From JARKPK01 sp964631235 (GTDB lineage Bacteria > Planctomycetota > Planctomycetia > Pirellulales > Thermoguttaceae), in assembly GCA_964631235.1 (NCBI GenBank), contig CAZVZX010000002.1, positions 124,001 through 188,000 on the forward strand: a stretch of DNA of 64,000 bases, written 5' to 3'. Both the position numbers and the translations under genes were made by a program. Under the pieces are notes generated by a model that saw only the letters and a list, made by a program, of their open reading frames with translations, was not told the DNA's origin and ran no database searches. Shown piece by piece: positions 15,315-24,876 of this stretch (positions within the stretch are counted from its first letter, which is position 1; every line of letters starts with the position of its first letter).

Positions 15315-18080
15315 TCAGATGCTGCTGGCCTTGATGAAGTTGATGTTCGCCGTTAGCGGGAACACCCCATAGATGCCGCGGGTGAACACCAGGTCGATGA
15401 AGTCGGCGGCTTTGAGGATCGGGCTCTTGGGCACGATCACCACGTCGGAATCGGCCAGCCAGATTTCTCCGGCCGGGCAGGGCTGGTTTCCGCAAAGGGC
15501 CTGCTCAAGGTCGATCATCGTGGCCAACAGGCGCCAGTCCTCGCCGCGGCGGAAGACGACGACTTGCCGCAAGTGCGCTCCCACGTTCCAACTGCCGGCC
15601 ATGGCGATGGCTTGGATGGCCGTGGTCGGGCCGGTGAGCTCGAAGCGGCCGGGGGTGCGTACTTCGCCGAGAACATAGATATAGCGAGGGGCGCGCTGGG
15701 CAAGCACCGGCACCACTTCGATTCCCTCGACCTCTTGGCGATAGCGCTCGTTGAGTTCCACTTGAAGTTCGCGGAGAGAAAGGCCCTGGGCGCGAACCGA
15801 GCCGATCGCCGGCAGCGAAATCGTTCCCTCGGGCGTGATTCGCACCAGTTGGCTCTGACCGCCGACGCCCTGTCGCCGATCGACGGTCGCCCGAAGGTCT
15901 TCCAGCTTCGTGTTCACGCGCAACGGAGTAACGGTGATCGCAGGCGATTTGTAGAATTGCTTGTACTTCTCTTCGATCAGATCACGAAGCTGCGGAACGG
16001 TCTGTCCGGTCGCCTTGACTTGCCCGAGCAGCCGGAGCGTTACGGTTCCGTCGGGCTGGATGATCAAATTGCGATTCAACTCGGGATCGGTGAACGACTC
16101 GACGCTGATCTCGTCGCCGACGTTGAGCTTGTACGGCTGCGAATTCTCCTCTCGCGTAACGCGATAGATCATGTCGAGTTGGTCGTCCACGCGCAGGCGA
16201 TACTCGGGAACGTGCTCAAGCCGGGCGGCGCCCACGTATTCGCCCTGGGCGTAGGCCTGCCATTGCGCCCTCCGTGCCCGCTCCCAGCACCAGCCGCGGC
16301 ACCGCCCGCCGCAACAACTGCAATCGACGGCGCAGATGTCGCAGGGAGCGGCCGGTCCGAGTGCTTGGCAGAGGAGGATTTGAGACATGTGTTCCGGAGC
16401 GTAGCTGCGCAGCCGGCGCATGATGCGTTCGCGGCGGTCGGCGGCCAGGGCGCCGGACAACACCGCAGAGTCAACCGTGTCAATTGCCTGGGCCGCGCCG
16501 TCACACGCCCACAATGTGTCGCGCGCAAATGCCGCCGTACCGCGACGACGTTCGAGTGCCTGTGCAGCACCATCCGTTGTCGGGGCGGACGAGACGGGAA
16601 TCAGCGCCTCTGCGGCCCGCACTTCGTCATTCGCAGAAAGCGATTGACTGGCAAACGGTGTTTCCCGCACAACGAGCAGGCCGTTGGCGGCTTCTCCGGC
16701 GGGGGTGGGCTGCGCTTCGAACGTCGCTCCCAACGCACGCCACGAGGGGGACGGGGCAGGCTGCGATGGAACACCAGTCGGAGCACTTCTCGGTGCTTGC
16801 GGACTCGGCGCGGGAAACACGCTCGGCTTTGTTGGCCGTGATGCGCTGGGAACCGGCCGCGCCGGTGATCGCATCGCTTCGAGCAAGGCGGGCCGCGATC
16901 CGGCGGCAGGTGCTTGGGCCGGCGAGGGAGGCGGGAGCAGGGTCTTCGGGTGCGGCGATGCGCCTGACGCAGGAGCTAGTGTGCCCGGTGGAACTGCCGC
17001 TCGTTGCGCAGTGATTTCCCGCGAGGGGGGCTCTGACGAAATCGGCCTCGTTGACGGTTCGGCGAAGTTCTTCGGATCGAGCCAAACGACGTGCTGCGAG
17101 GATTCTTCGTGGCTTCGTGCCGCATCGGCCTGCCGCAGCGCTGCTAATCGCAGGGCGGATTGCATTTCGCGATCGAGGCCGAGTTGCCGATAGACGGCCG
17201 CCAGATTGCGCAATCTCGTTGAGTCGGGCTGAATCGCGGCACTGAGCTCGATCCACGGTCGCGCCTCGGGCCAACGGCCGGCACGCGCGAACACGACGCC
17301 CAGCTCGTTCGCCGCCAGCGCATGTTCGGGCTGAACCACCAGGGCCGCTTGAAGAAACACAACGGCTTTGGCGTCGCTGGCCGCAAGGGGCGGAGCTTGA
17401 GTGCGGGCCCATGCCGCATGGAGCTTCCCCAGGCCGTAGAGCGCCATTGCCCCGGCGGTTTCGTGTTCAACGGCTTCGGCGAGCTTCTCTTGGGCGTAGC
17501 CGAGGTAGCTGCGGACACAGTGCATCGCAGTCAATTCGCCCGACGGCGCTTGCTTCAGCACAGTTGTCGAGTGCCCGGCGATCAGGGCGGGCAGATCGAG
17601 GTCGGCCTCGATCTTGTTGCCCCGGGGGATGAAGTCATCGGCTTCGCGAATCGCCTGTAATGCGTCTCGAAGCGCGCGGCTGTGATTTTGAGAGCGATCT
17701 TGCGCATCGAGCCCTTGGGCCACCAGGCGAAGCGCCCCGATGAACTCGGACCGCGCTGCGAACGGGGCTTGACGACCGGCGAGCTCGAAGCCGTTGCGAG
17801 AGCGGATATCGGCTTCGAGAGCGGCGCGTTCGAGAATCTCGGTCCGAGAATACGGTTCGACTGGGGACATGCCGGGAGCGGTCTCGCCGGCGGAGACGCT
17901 CATTCCGATGAGGAACGGCAGCAGCACCACCATGACTTCGGCAACCCAAATAGCGGCCTGCGGAAACACCGGCAGGAAGCCTCGATCCCGCAATGCAAAT
18001 CGCGGATCGGTTGGCGTACGATCAGTCGGCGGGGGCAGGGGGGCGTGCGCCATGGGCTGGGGGCGTAATGACAAAGGCAT
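15315..18080 (-). CDS. Wza-type polysaccharide export protein with TPR N-terminus
   Basis: A 921-residue protein from the chosen ATG at 18080. A hydrophobic segment (AEVMVVLLPFLIGM) near residue 50 may be an export signal or anchor. A helical TPR-like region follows (EHALAANELGVVFARAGRW), then about 200 residues rich in proline, serine and alanine. A cysteine-rich patch (PCDICAVDCSCCGGRCRGWC) precedes the polysaccharide export domain (YKLNVGDEISVESF), and an SLBB-like domain ends the protein (YIYVLGEVRTPGRFEL). Wza-like proteins form the outer-membrane channel for capsule or exopolysaccharide. Family members are usually under 400 residues, so this one is greatly enlarged. The start is uncertain because no ribosome binding site is visible. 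Confidence 0.85.
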   Translation of the reverse strand: MPLSLRPQPMAHAPLPPPTDRTPTDPRFALRDRGFLPVFPQAAIWVAEVMVVLLPFLIGMSVSAGETAPGMSPVEPYSRTEILERAALEADIRSRNGFELAGRQAPFAARSEFIGALRLVAQGLDAQDRSQNHSRALRDALQAIREADDFIPRGNKIEADLDLPALIAGHSTTVLKQAPSGELTAMHCVRSYLGYAQEKLAEAVEHETAGAMALYGLGKLHAAWARTQAPPLAASDAKAVVFLQAALVVQPEHALAANELGVVFARAGRWPEARPWIELSAAIQPDSTRLRNLAAVYRQLGLDREMQSALRLAALRQADAARSHEESSQHVVWLDPKNFAEPSTRPISSEPPSREITAQRAAVPPGTLAPASGASPHPKTLLPPPSPAQAPAAGSRPALLEAMRSPARPVPSASRPTKPSVFPAPSPQAPRSAPTGVPSQPAPSPSWRALGATFEAQPTPAGEAANGLLVVRETPFASQSLSANDEVRAAEALIPVSSAPTTDGAAQALERRRGTAAFARDTLWACDGAAQAIDTVDSAVLSGALAADRRERIMRRLRSYAPEHMSQILLCQALGPAAPCDICAVDCSCCGGRCRGWCWERARRAQWQAYAQGEYVGAARLEHVPEYRLRVDDQLDMIYRVTREENSQPYKLNVGDEISVESFTDPELNRNLIIQPDGTVTLRLLGQVKATGQTVPQLRDLIEEKYKQFYKSPAITVTPLRVNTKLEDLRATVDRRQGVGGQSQLVRITPEGTISLPAIGSVRAQGLSLRELQVELNERYRQEVEGIEVVPVLAQRAPRYIYVLGEVRTPGRFELTGPTTAIQAIAMAGSWNVGAHLRQVVVFRRGEDWRLLATMIDLEQALCGNQPCPAGEIWLADSDVVIVPKSPILKAADFIDLVFTRGIYGVFPLTANINFIKASSI

Positions 18081-18130
18081 GGAACGGTCGTGTCTGCGAT
18101 GGTTCGCCGTTCTCCGAAAACCACGAAAGC

Positions 18131-18231
18131 AAGCCGCAAAACACGGAAGACGCTTCAAACGGGGACACCACGCAATCGGCCGCTTCGCTACGCCGGCGGC
18201 CGCTTTCGTCATCGTGAAGGACTGTTTCGAG
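18131..18231 (+). repeat. ~100-base interspersed repeat, copy 2
   Basis: Reads AAACACGGAAGACGC, TTCAAACGGGGACACCA, CGCAATCGGCCGCTTCGC and CCGGCGGCCGCTTTCG in order. In the frame shared with other copies it encodes KHGRRFKRGHHAIGRF followed by an alanine-rich stretch. It lies just upstream of the export protein gene, in the opposite orientation to it. Confidence 0.6.
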
Positions 18232-18613
18232 CAGGGGAACGTCTGTCGCAGAGGATCGTCATTTGACCTTTTTGAGGTTTCGGCCGGTTATTGCGCCTGC
18301 GCTAAGCAAATGCCGCTCGTGACGGTTGTAGTCGCAGTCGATAGCCCGCAGAACCGGCACAGTCCGAACCCACTGCGCAATCCAACCTTCATTGAACGCT
18401 CTTCGGCTGGTGAGTTCTTAGGACTCCGCCTGGCGAGAATCGGTTGGACTATGCGGCGAATGTTTCTCCCGATGCACAGCGATTGTGAAGATCGCTCGTG
18501 TGAAGAGAGCGTGAATTGGTAGGCTTTTCGGCTGGGGAAGGGCGTAGGAATTGGGGAGAGTTTATCATCGCTCGCGATTCGAGGGCTGAGCATCGCGGGC
18601 CGAGCGATTGCGC
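18232..18613. other. Intergenic region, no gene seen
   Basis: A 382-base gap between the export protein gene and the ExeA-like ATPase gene, beyond the repeat copy. The promoter for the export protein gene may lie here. Nothing further is supported. Confidence 0.4.
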
Positions 18614-19429
18614 CTACTCCGGCACGACCGCAACGAGCTCTTCGGCAACGGCTTCGAACAGATCCGCAGTAAGTTGCTCGCGCTGGTCGGCAAAACCGAT
18701 CAGCAGGGCCAAATCGCAGAGGCGATTGATTTGCCGGGGCAGACCGTGCGACAGTTCATGCAGGGCGTCGAAGGCATCAGGAGCGATCAGATCCGAAGAT
18801 GCCCCGGCCGCGCTGAGGCGGTGTTGGGCATACGCTTTCGTCTCCGCGGGGGTCAGCGGTCGGAGCATGCACTTCACGGCCAAGCGATCATCGAGCTGCG
18901 GTGTGCGTCGCAGCAGCGGGAGCAACGCCGTTTGCCCAACCAATACGAGGCTCAGCCCCTGACGACCGTCGGCCTGAAAATTCATCAACAGACGCAATGT
19001 CTCCAATGATTCGGGAGAATCGAGCAAGTGCGCTTCGTCGATGGCGACAACGGCGTGCCGGCCGCGGCGGGTATTTTCTTCAAGGAAGTGAGCAATGCGT
19101 TGCACGTTGGCGTGAGCATTGGTTTCGGCCGATCGGCTGCCGATCAATTCATCGGCGACATAGGCCAGCAGTTCCGCGGCGCTCATGTGCGGAAAGACGA
19201 TGTGAATGAAGGGCCGAAGCCAATCGGGGGCCGTTCGGTGCAAGGTTTCGATCACCTGGGTTTTTCCGACACCGGCCGGCCCGGTGAGCAGAGCGCCGCC
19301 GCGGCGATTCTCTGTTGCATAGCGCAGTTTGAGCAAGGCCGCTTGATGCGACTCGGCAGCAAAGAAGAATCGCGGGTCGGCCGTTTGTTCAAACGGCTTC
19401 TCGCTCAGGTGCCAATAGACTTCGTACAT
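18614..19429 (-). CDS. ExeA/MSHA-type AAA ATPase
   Basis: A 271-residue AAA-family ATPase of the ExeA group, found with secretion and surface-polysaccharide systems. The N-terminus YWHLSEKPFEQTADPRFFF is the family signature. Walker A is GPAGVGKT (50-57) and Walker B is VVAIDEAH (127-134). The C-terminal lid region ends SHGLPRQINRLCDLALLI. The protein is complete for this family and should be cytoplasmic. Upstream lies the BY-kinase-like gene, downstream the export channel gene, so a role in assembling or powering polysaccharide export is likely. No peptidoglycan-binding domain is attached. Confidence 0.88.
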   Translation of the reverse strand: MYEVYWHLSEKPFEQTADPRFFFAAESHQAALLKLRYATENRRGGALLTGPAGVGKTQVIETLHRTAPDWLRPFIHIVFPHMSAAELLAYVADELIGSRSAETNAHANVQRIAHFLEENTRRGRHAVVAIDEAHLLDSPESLETLRLLMNFQADGRQGLSLVLVGQTALLPLLRRTPQLDDRLAVKCMLRPLTPAETKAYAQHRLSAAGASSDLIAPDAFDALHELSHGLPRQINRLCDLALLIGFADQREQLTADLFEAVAEELVAVVPE

Positions 19430-19586
19430 GGCGGACTTACTCGTTCAAACCGTTATGCGCTGTTCGCGATTGCGGCTGTTGCTTCGGACCATGATGTTGA
19501 AGACCGCGGGCCGAACGCTCGTCCCAAGGGTTCGCCATCGGCCGGCCGGCGGCGACGGCGGCCTCCGGTGGACCGAGCGGCCCTGT

Positions 19587-21155
19587 TCAATTCAATCCGT
19601 TTTGCACTACCCCCAAAACGCCGACGCCCTCCGATGACCATTGCTCGGCATACTGTTGCAGCTCGCGGGAGCGGGTTTGTCGCGGATGCTGAACCAGTAC
19701 GACGGCATCGCAAAGTGTGCCCAAACACGGCAGCCCGCATCCGCGCGGAGGCAAATCGACCAGAATGATTTCGTAGTTCTGACGGAGCAAGTCGTAGGTT
19801 TCGGCGATCCGCGGAGGATCGGCTTTGCCGTCAGGGGCACGCATCGCGGGCACAACGGCGGCACGGCCTTCATCGGCCCCGACCATCACGTCCGCCAAGT
19901 CGCGTCGCCCCTCGATCGCCGCTTCCCATCCATCGGTGCTCAGCAGGGCTAAACGGCGGGCGAGCTGCGGGGCGTTCCAATTTGCTTCGAGCACGACGAA
20001 ACGACAACGGCGTTGGCTGAGTCGCCGCGCAGCGGCCAGCACCACGGAACTAACGCCTTCGCCCGGCCGGTACGACGAGAAACCGATGATTCTCTGCTCT
20101 TTGCGCGCTGCACGAAGCAGGGCATCGACGACGCCGTCGAGCTGCTCGCCGCAGCCGCGCATCCATCGTGAGACAAGCGAGGGCCACGCAAACCGTTCGA
20201 GTTGAATCGCCGGTCGCAGCAGCCGCAGAATCGGGGCGGCCTCGGTCGCATCGTCGCGTGAGACGGCCTGTGCCGCACCAGCGGCTGGGCTGTCGCCGGC
20301 AATGGCGTTTGCCGCACGGGCTGATTCCTCGTCCGCGCCCGCGGCTTCTTCCAAAGACTCGGTGATAGCCGATTCGGATGGACATTGCCCCTCGACGACC
20401 GGCTCGCAGCGTGTGTGACGCTCGGCGTCTTGCACTGGAATTGACGATTCGGTCGCCGGCGGGTCGGCAACGCCGGCTTCGCTTTCGGCGACGGTTGCTT
20501 CCCAACGGGCCGTCAATTGAGCCAAGCGGGCGGCAGTCGCCTCGGCCACTGATTCGCCGCCAGCACGAGACGCCAAGGTTCGATCATCTGACGCAGATTC
20601 GATGGCGATCGTCGTCGCCTCTTCGATTGCCGCGGTTTCTGTCGGCGATGTGTCGATCGCTGTGGCTGTTGCCATCGCAGCAGGCATCGACGGCGTGCGA
20701 TAGGCAATCGGCGGTTCTACTGCGGTCGGGTGATGTTCTACCGCTTCCGCTTCATACCCGATGGGCGGTGCGATCGGCTCGCCCTGCGGCTTGGGTTCGA
20801 CCGCAGCGCGCTGCGCTTGACGCAGGGCAATGGCCTCGCTCAGCGTGATTCGCGGCGAAGAGACAGCCGGCGTATTCGATGCTTGGCGCGCGGCGGGGGC
20901 TGCGGCCGGCCCGGCTTGGCACTGGCGGCTGGCCGGGGAGGTCGTCGGCTTCGGCGCGTTGGCAATTGGTGCGTTGATGGGGCGTTGAGAAGATGGAGCA
21001 GATCGCGAGTGTGGGCCGGAGAGAGCGCGCGGCTCAGATGGCGGCAACCGATCGGCAGGAGGATTCGCAGCTTCCGAAGTACTCGAAGCGGCCGCGACGG
21101 ACGGTCGGCCGACGCTGGCAAAGGCCTTCAGGAATGCTTGGTCGATCGGGCTCAT
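19587..21155 (-). CDS. BY-kinase (CpsD/CapB)-like protein with degenerate ATP site
   Basis: A 522-residue protein. The first 300 residues are low in complexity, rich in alanine, glutamate, serine and proline. The last 167 residues have the fold of bacterial tyrosine kinases/CpsD ATPases that regulate polysaccharide chain length. The Walker A position reads SYRPGEGVSSVVL, so the usual GKS/T lysine is valine. Walker A' reads FVVLEANWNAP instead of an aspartate-led motif, while Walker B (IILVDLPPRG) is kept. No C-terminal tyrosine cluster is present. It is probably a non-catalytic structural relative in the export complex. It lies between the membrane protein and ATPase genes of the same strand. 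Confidence 0.8.
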   Translation of the reverse strand: MSPIDQAFLKAFASVGRPSVAAASSTSEAANPPADRLPPSEPRALSGPHSRSAPSSQRPINAPIANAPKPTTSPASRQCQAGPAAAPAARQASNTPAVSSPRITLSEAIALRQAQRAAVEPKPQGEPIAPPIGYEAEAVEHHPTAVEPPIAYRTPSMPAAMATATAIDTSPTETAAIEEATTIAIESASDDRTLASRAGGESVAEATAARLAQLTARWEATVAESEAGVADPPATESSIPVQDAERHTRCEPVVEGQCPSESAITESLEEAAGADEESARAANAIAGDSPAAGAAQAVSRDDATEAAPILRLLRPAIQLERFAWPSLVSRWMRGCGEQLDGVVDALLRAARKEQRIIGFSSYRPGEGVSSVVLAAARRLSQRRCRFVVLEANWNAPQLARRLALLSTDGWEAAIEGRRDLADVMVGADEGRAAVVPAMRAPDGKADPPRIAETYDLLRQNYEIILVDLPPRGCGLPCLGTLCDAVVLVQHPRQTRSRELQQYAEQWSSEGVGVLGVVQNGLN

Positions 21156-21256
21156 CGCGTTCTCAATCGTTTCTTGTTGGGCGATTCGCTGAGGCGATCA
21201 GAGATGTCGTTGTCCAATAAGACGGCGAACTGCCTATCGCATTGCTTGCAGTGGTT

Positions 21257-22246
21257 TCAGTACCGTTGGGAATGCGTCGGGTCGTAATTTGCCCGCAGCG
21301 ACGGCGTTTCGATAACGCCTTCGAGCTGAGCGGTGCCGGGCCCGTCGGCGTCGGCCGTGCTTGCCACTTGTTCGTCGAACGACCGGGGCGGCTGATCCGC
21401 CGGCGGAGACAGGCGACGATCGATCAGCGGGGCCTTGAAACCGCCTCGGTTGCCATCGCTCGCCGCAGAGTCGGTGAATTGGGCTAAGCGCGAATCAATT
21501 GGCGCTGCGGTTTCGGTGTTGGCGGCGGATCTGGCGGCATCGGCCGTGACAGACGCACCGCCGGCATTCCCCTGAGCAATTGGAACGCTGGAGACTGATC
21601 GATCGGCCGACGCTGCGAACAACTGTTCTACGCTAATGGGCCGGCGGACTTCCGGGTGTTCATTCGGCGTTTGCGGTTTTTCGATCGGAGGCAGACGAGT
21701 CAGCCCGTCGTTTTTATTCAAAGGTGCGCTGAATCGATCCGGGTGCGGTGAGACCGTTTTTCCCAGGGACGGTTGGGGTTCGAGTTGCGGCAAAGGGCGG
21801 TCGTTGGCCGCTTGGGGAGCCGTTGGCCCGACTCCTGCCGTCGGTGTGGGGACGGCGACATTCGTCTGGAACCCCGGGACAGCGGGCGAGTGACGAGTTG
21901 ATTGGTCGGTAATGGGTTCCCAGGTGGGCTGGGGCGCAGCCGGCTCCGCCTTTGGAGACCGACCGACAAAGGGCGCGACGGCCATCGCGGTCATCAAGAC
22001 CCCGCCGGCAAGCAGGATTGCGAGTGCAACACGTTGGCTGAACCAGCGCCGCACCGCCGTTTCGAATGATACCGTTTTCGGATTTCGGACCGGCGGTCGC
22101 ATTCCGTAATCAGGCAATCGAGCGAGGATAGGCAATCCATTGACCGGCGGAGTGGCATCCGGCAAATCAGCCAGCACCAACTTCGGCTGAGCTTCCGAGG
22201 TTGCGGCAGACAGTTCGACCGTGATCGGTGCGCCTGCGATAGCCAT
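21257..22246 (-). CDS. Proline-rich single-span membrane protein of the polysaccharide locus
   Basis: A 329-residue protein of unknown function. A cytoplasmic N-terminal part of about 70 residues is followed by one membrane span (VALAILLAGGVLMTAMAVA) and a long proline/serine-rich outer region with no recognised domain. The start ATG at 22246 is preferred over upstream codons back to 22387, without a strong ribosome binding site. Its place directly upstream of the BY-kinase-like gene suggests the role of a Wzc-type membrane adaptor, but no Wzz domain is visible, so this is only inferred from position. Confidence 0.65.
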   Translation of the reverse strand: MAIAGAPITVELSAATSEAQPKLVLADLPDATPPVNGLPILARLPDYGMRPPVRNPKTVSFETAVRRWFSQRVALAILLAGGVLMTAMAVAPFVGRSPKAEPAAPQPTWEPITDQSTRHSPAVPGFQTNVAVPTPTAGVGPTAPQAANDRPLPQLEPQPSLGKTVSPHPDRFSAPLNKNDGLTRLPPIEKPQTPNEHPEVRRPISVEQLFAASADRSVSSVPIAQGNAGGASVTADAARSAANTETAAPIDSRLAQFTDSAASDGNRGGFKAPLIDRRLSPPADQPPRSFDEQVASTADADGPGTAQLEGVIETPSLRANYDPTHSQRY

Positions 22247-22880
22247 GGATTCGTGTTTGGGCTCGATTATTGGGTTGAGCGAATCAACTCGTGCGATGGG
22301 GTGGATGAGCGGCAGTGGACGTTGCTCTTTGGCGTTGCACGGTCGCCCCCGCTGCTCTGTGCTCTTTGTTTCCCACTTTCCCCGCACAGGGGTTGAGATA
22401 GTTCAAGGGTGCCCCGGAGTCAGTATCGACCCTCCGAGTGTCGATCTTGAGCTTTGCGCAAACTTTGCCAATCGGGCAGGTATTGCGGGCGGATTGTCGT
22501 TCTCCACACGGCTGAGGGCGCTGCGCGCAATTGAACCGGCACGATTTGGCGTCGCCGATGGCTTGGCCTAGTGACAGGGCGTGGCGGTCGGTTCAGAATG
22601 AACGTGAGGGGGATGAAACGTGCCGCTGCTGTAAGAACATCCGAAAATGCGACTTATGACAGACGCAATTGCCAAGTTTGACCGCCGGATGGGTGCCGAT
22701 GCGGTCGCGTGGTTGGAGCTGGGGCCGCTTCGACCCTGCCCCAACCGCACTCTCACGACCAAGCGTCAAAAGGCGGCAATCGGGCAGAATGGGCAGGCGG
22801 CACAATCGGCGGCCACGCCTCGCCGACGGTCGCCTTTTGGAGGGAAGAGCAGGCGTTTTTTCAAAAAATGAGTCAGAGAA
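22247..22880. other. Intergenic region, no gene seen
   Basis: Upstream of the polysaccharide membrane protein gene. Its promoter should lie here; I could not pick one out. The short frames on both strands look non-coding. Confidence 0.4.
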
Positions 22881-22968
22881 AACAAGAAAAAAAGACGATC
22901 CCGATGGTGCCCGGCCGCTCCGTCTGGCGGGGGAGAAAAACGGAGCGACTCTGTGCAGATCGGGATCG
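22881..22968 (-). terminator. Nested hairpin with T-rich tail, likely sulfatase terminator
   Basis: An outer perfect 10-bp stem (CGATCCCGAT at 22896-22905 with ATCGGGATCG at 22959-22968) encloses an inner 8-bp stem (CGCTCCGT at 22916-22923 with ACGGAGCG at 22940-22947). Read on the minus strand the structure is followed by a T-rich stretch. It lies about 170 bases past the stop of the sulfatase gene. Confidence 0.5.
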
Positions 22969-23140
22969 CTGACCTTTACGGGGTCAATAGATCAAACACC
23001 AGCGACCAGCCCGGGTTCCGCTGGCAGTCGTCGCCGATCCCGCATTTCTACGGATTAATTTGCTTGCACGGTGGGCCGGTGGGGCGGGGGTGCCCCCAAT
23101 GAGTTTTCCGTTGGCCCGGTTGTGCGACCGTCGCCCATCG

Positions 23141-24580
23141 TTATTGCGGATTAGGTTTTGCAGTCGGCTTCTGTTTCTTGGGATTCGTCGCCTTGGCCCG
23201 AATCGGCCAGTGTTCCGACTCGGTCCGTGCCGTTTTCAGGTAGGCTTCGATCTTGGCCACCACTTGCGGATGGTCTGAGGCGATGTCGTTCTGTTCCGCC
23301 AAATCCTTGCTCAGTTGATACAACTGAAGGGGAGCGTCGGGACTGAGGCGGACGGCCTTCCAGTCGCCCATGCGGACGGCTTGTTTCGATCCGCCTTCAT
23401 GGAACTCCCAATAGAGGAACTCGTGCTGCTTTTGCCCGGGCCGGCCCAAGAGCGTCGGTGCTACGGATAGGCCGTCGATCCCCGATGGAGCTGCCGCGCC
23501 GGCCAACTCGGCCGCCGTTGGCAGGAAGTCCCAGAACGCCCAAACTTGGTCGCTCGTGCCCGGAGCGATCTTTCCCGGCCAACGCACAATCATCGGCACG
23601 CGAATGCCGCCTTCGTACAGGTCGCGTTTGATTCCGCGCAGTGCTCCAGACGAGCGGAAGAAGGTCGGATCGGCCCCGCCTTCGCGGTGCGGCCCGTTGT
23701 CGCTGGTGAAGAAAACGACAGTCCGCTCGTCAATCCCCAGTTGCTTGAGCTTTGCCAGCAGCCTGCCGATGTCGCGATCCATTCGCGCGATCATTGCCGC
23801 TTTGCCCTTCTCGGGGGCCGGCCAATCCTTATCGGCGTATTCGCCCAGCTCCGGGACTTCCATTCCCTCTTTGCCGGCCTCGTTATTGGCGTGAGGAATC
23901 GTCAGGGCCAGATAGAGGAAAAACGGCTTTTCGCGATTTTGTTCAACGAAGCGCAATGCGTCGGCAACGAAGAGGTCATGCGAGTATTCGACGCGGCGCA
24001 CCGCGACGCCCGGCAACTGCCCTTGCCACTGAGGGGCGACTTCGTTCTTCAAGACGACTCGATCGGTGTTCCGCCACAGGAACTCGGGATAGTAATTGTG
24101 GGCGTGGCGTTGATCGGTGTAGCCGAAGAAATAGTCGAAGCCCTGTTGCAGCGGATGTCCGGTTGTTTCGGGTTCGCCCAACCCCCATTTGCCGATCAAG
24201 GCCGTCGTGTAGCCAGCCGTCTTGAGCACTTCGGCCACGGTAACGTCTTCCGGCCGCAACGGCACGCGGTCGTTGCCGCGGATAGTACAGTGGCCGGTGT
24301 GCTGACCGAGCATCAACGCGCACCGCGACGGCGCGCAGACCGTGCTGCCGGCATAGCACTGGGTGAATCGCAACCCTTCGGTCGCCATGCGATCGAGGTG
24401 AGGCGTGCGGATCACTTGCTGCCCATAGCAACCGAGATCGCCGTAGCCCAAGTCGTCGGCGAGGATGAAAATGATGTTCGGTTTAGCGGGGGCCGCCGTT
24501 TCGGCCGCGATGGCTGCCGCAGATGCATGGGCAGCGGCCATGACGAGACACACGACGCCAATCATTAATCGAACGGACAT
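23141..24580 (-). CDS. Secreted arylsulfatase
   Basis: A 479-residue type I sulfatase with a signal peptide (MSVRLMIGVVCLVMAAAHAS). The start at 24580 has an AGGAGGAG ribosome binding site. The metal-binding start IIFILADDLGYGDLG and the formylglycine motif C82-A-P-S-R86 (in STVCAPSRCALMLG) are intact, as is the GKWGLGEPE segment. Such enzymes hydrolyse sulfate esters of polysaccharides or small aromatics outside the cytoplasm, after the cysteine is oxidised by a formylglycine-generating enzyme or anSME, neither of which is in the window. Planctomycetes carry many. Substrate unknown. Confidence 0.92.
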   Translation of the reverse strand: MSVRLMIGVVCLVMAAAHASAAAIAAETAAPAKPNIIFILADDLGYGDLGCYGQQVIRTPHLDRMATEGLRFTQCYAGSTVCAPSRCALMLGQHTGHCTIRGNDRVPLRPEDVTVAEVLKTAGYTTALIGKWGLGEPETTGHPLQQGFDYFFGYTDQRHAHNYYPEFLWRNTDRVVLKNEVAPQWQGQLPGVAVRRVEYSHDLFVADALRFVEQNREKPFFLYLALTIPHANNEAGKEGMEVPELGEYADKDWPAPEKGKAAMIARMDRDIGRLLAKLKQLGIDERTVVFFTSDNGPHREGGADPTFFRSSGALRGIKRDLYEGGIRVPMIVRWPGKIAPGTSDQVWAFWDFLPTAAELAGAAAPSGIDGLSVAPTLLGRPGQKQHEFLYWEFHEGGSKQAVRMGDWKAVRLSPDAPLQLYQLSKDLAEQNDIASDHPQVVAKIEAYLKTARTESEHWPIRAKATNPKKQKPTAKPNPQ

Positions 24581-24876
24581 GGCGGAACTCCTCCTCTTGC
24601 AGAAGTAGGTGGGGGCCGAAGGCGATCGCGGGCACAACAGTCGGCCTCACGAGAACGAAGCGATGGTCGCTTGCCTGGGCAAAAGCTCTCCGTTTTGGTT
24701 CACGGACTGACTATCCTTGGGATGACTTCAATGATCCGATTTCGGCGATCACAATCGTAATTCCGTCGGCAACCGCGTGCAATCGGATGGTTGCGAATTG
24801 TTCGCGGCGGTTCCCAGGAACGTGCTTCTCCGTCGGCCGCGCGAACCGCTTGTGATCGCTTGAGGCCGATTGCCCG

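Noticed and set aside
15564..16841. 425-residue plus-strand frame
   Set aside because: Antisense to the conserved polysaccharide-export domain; long shadow frames are expected at this GC content.
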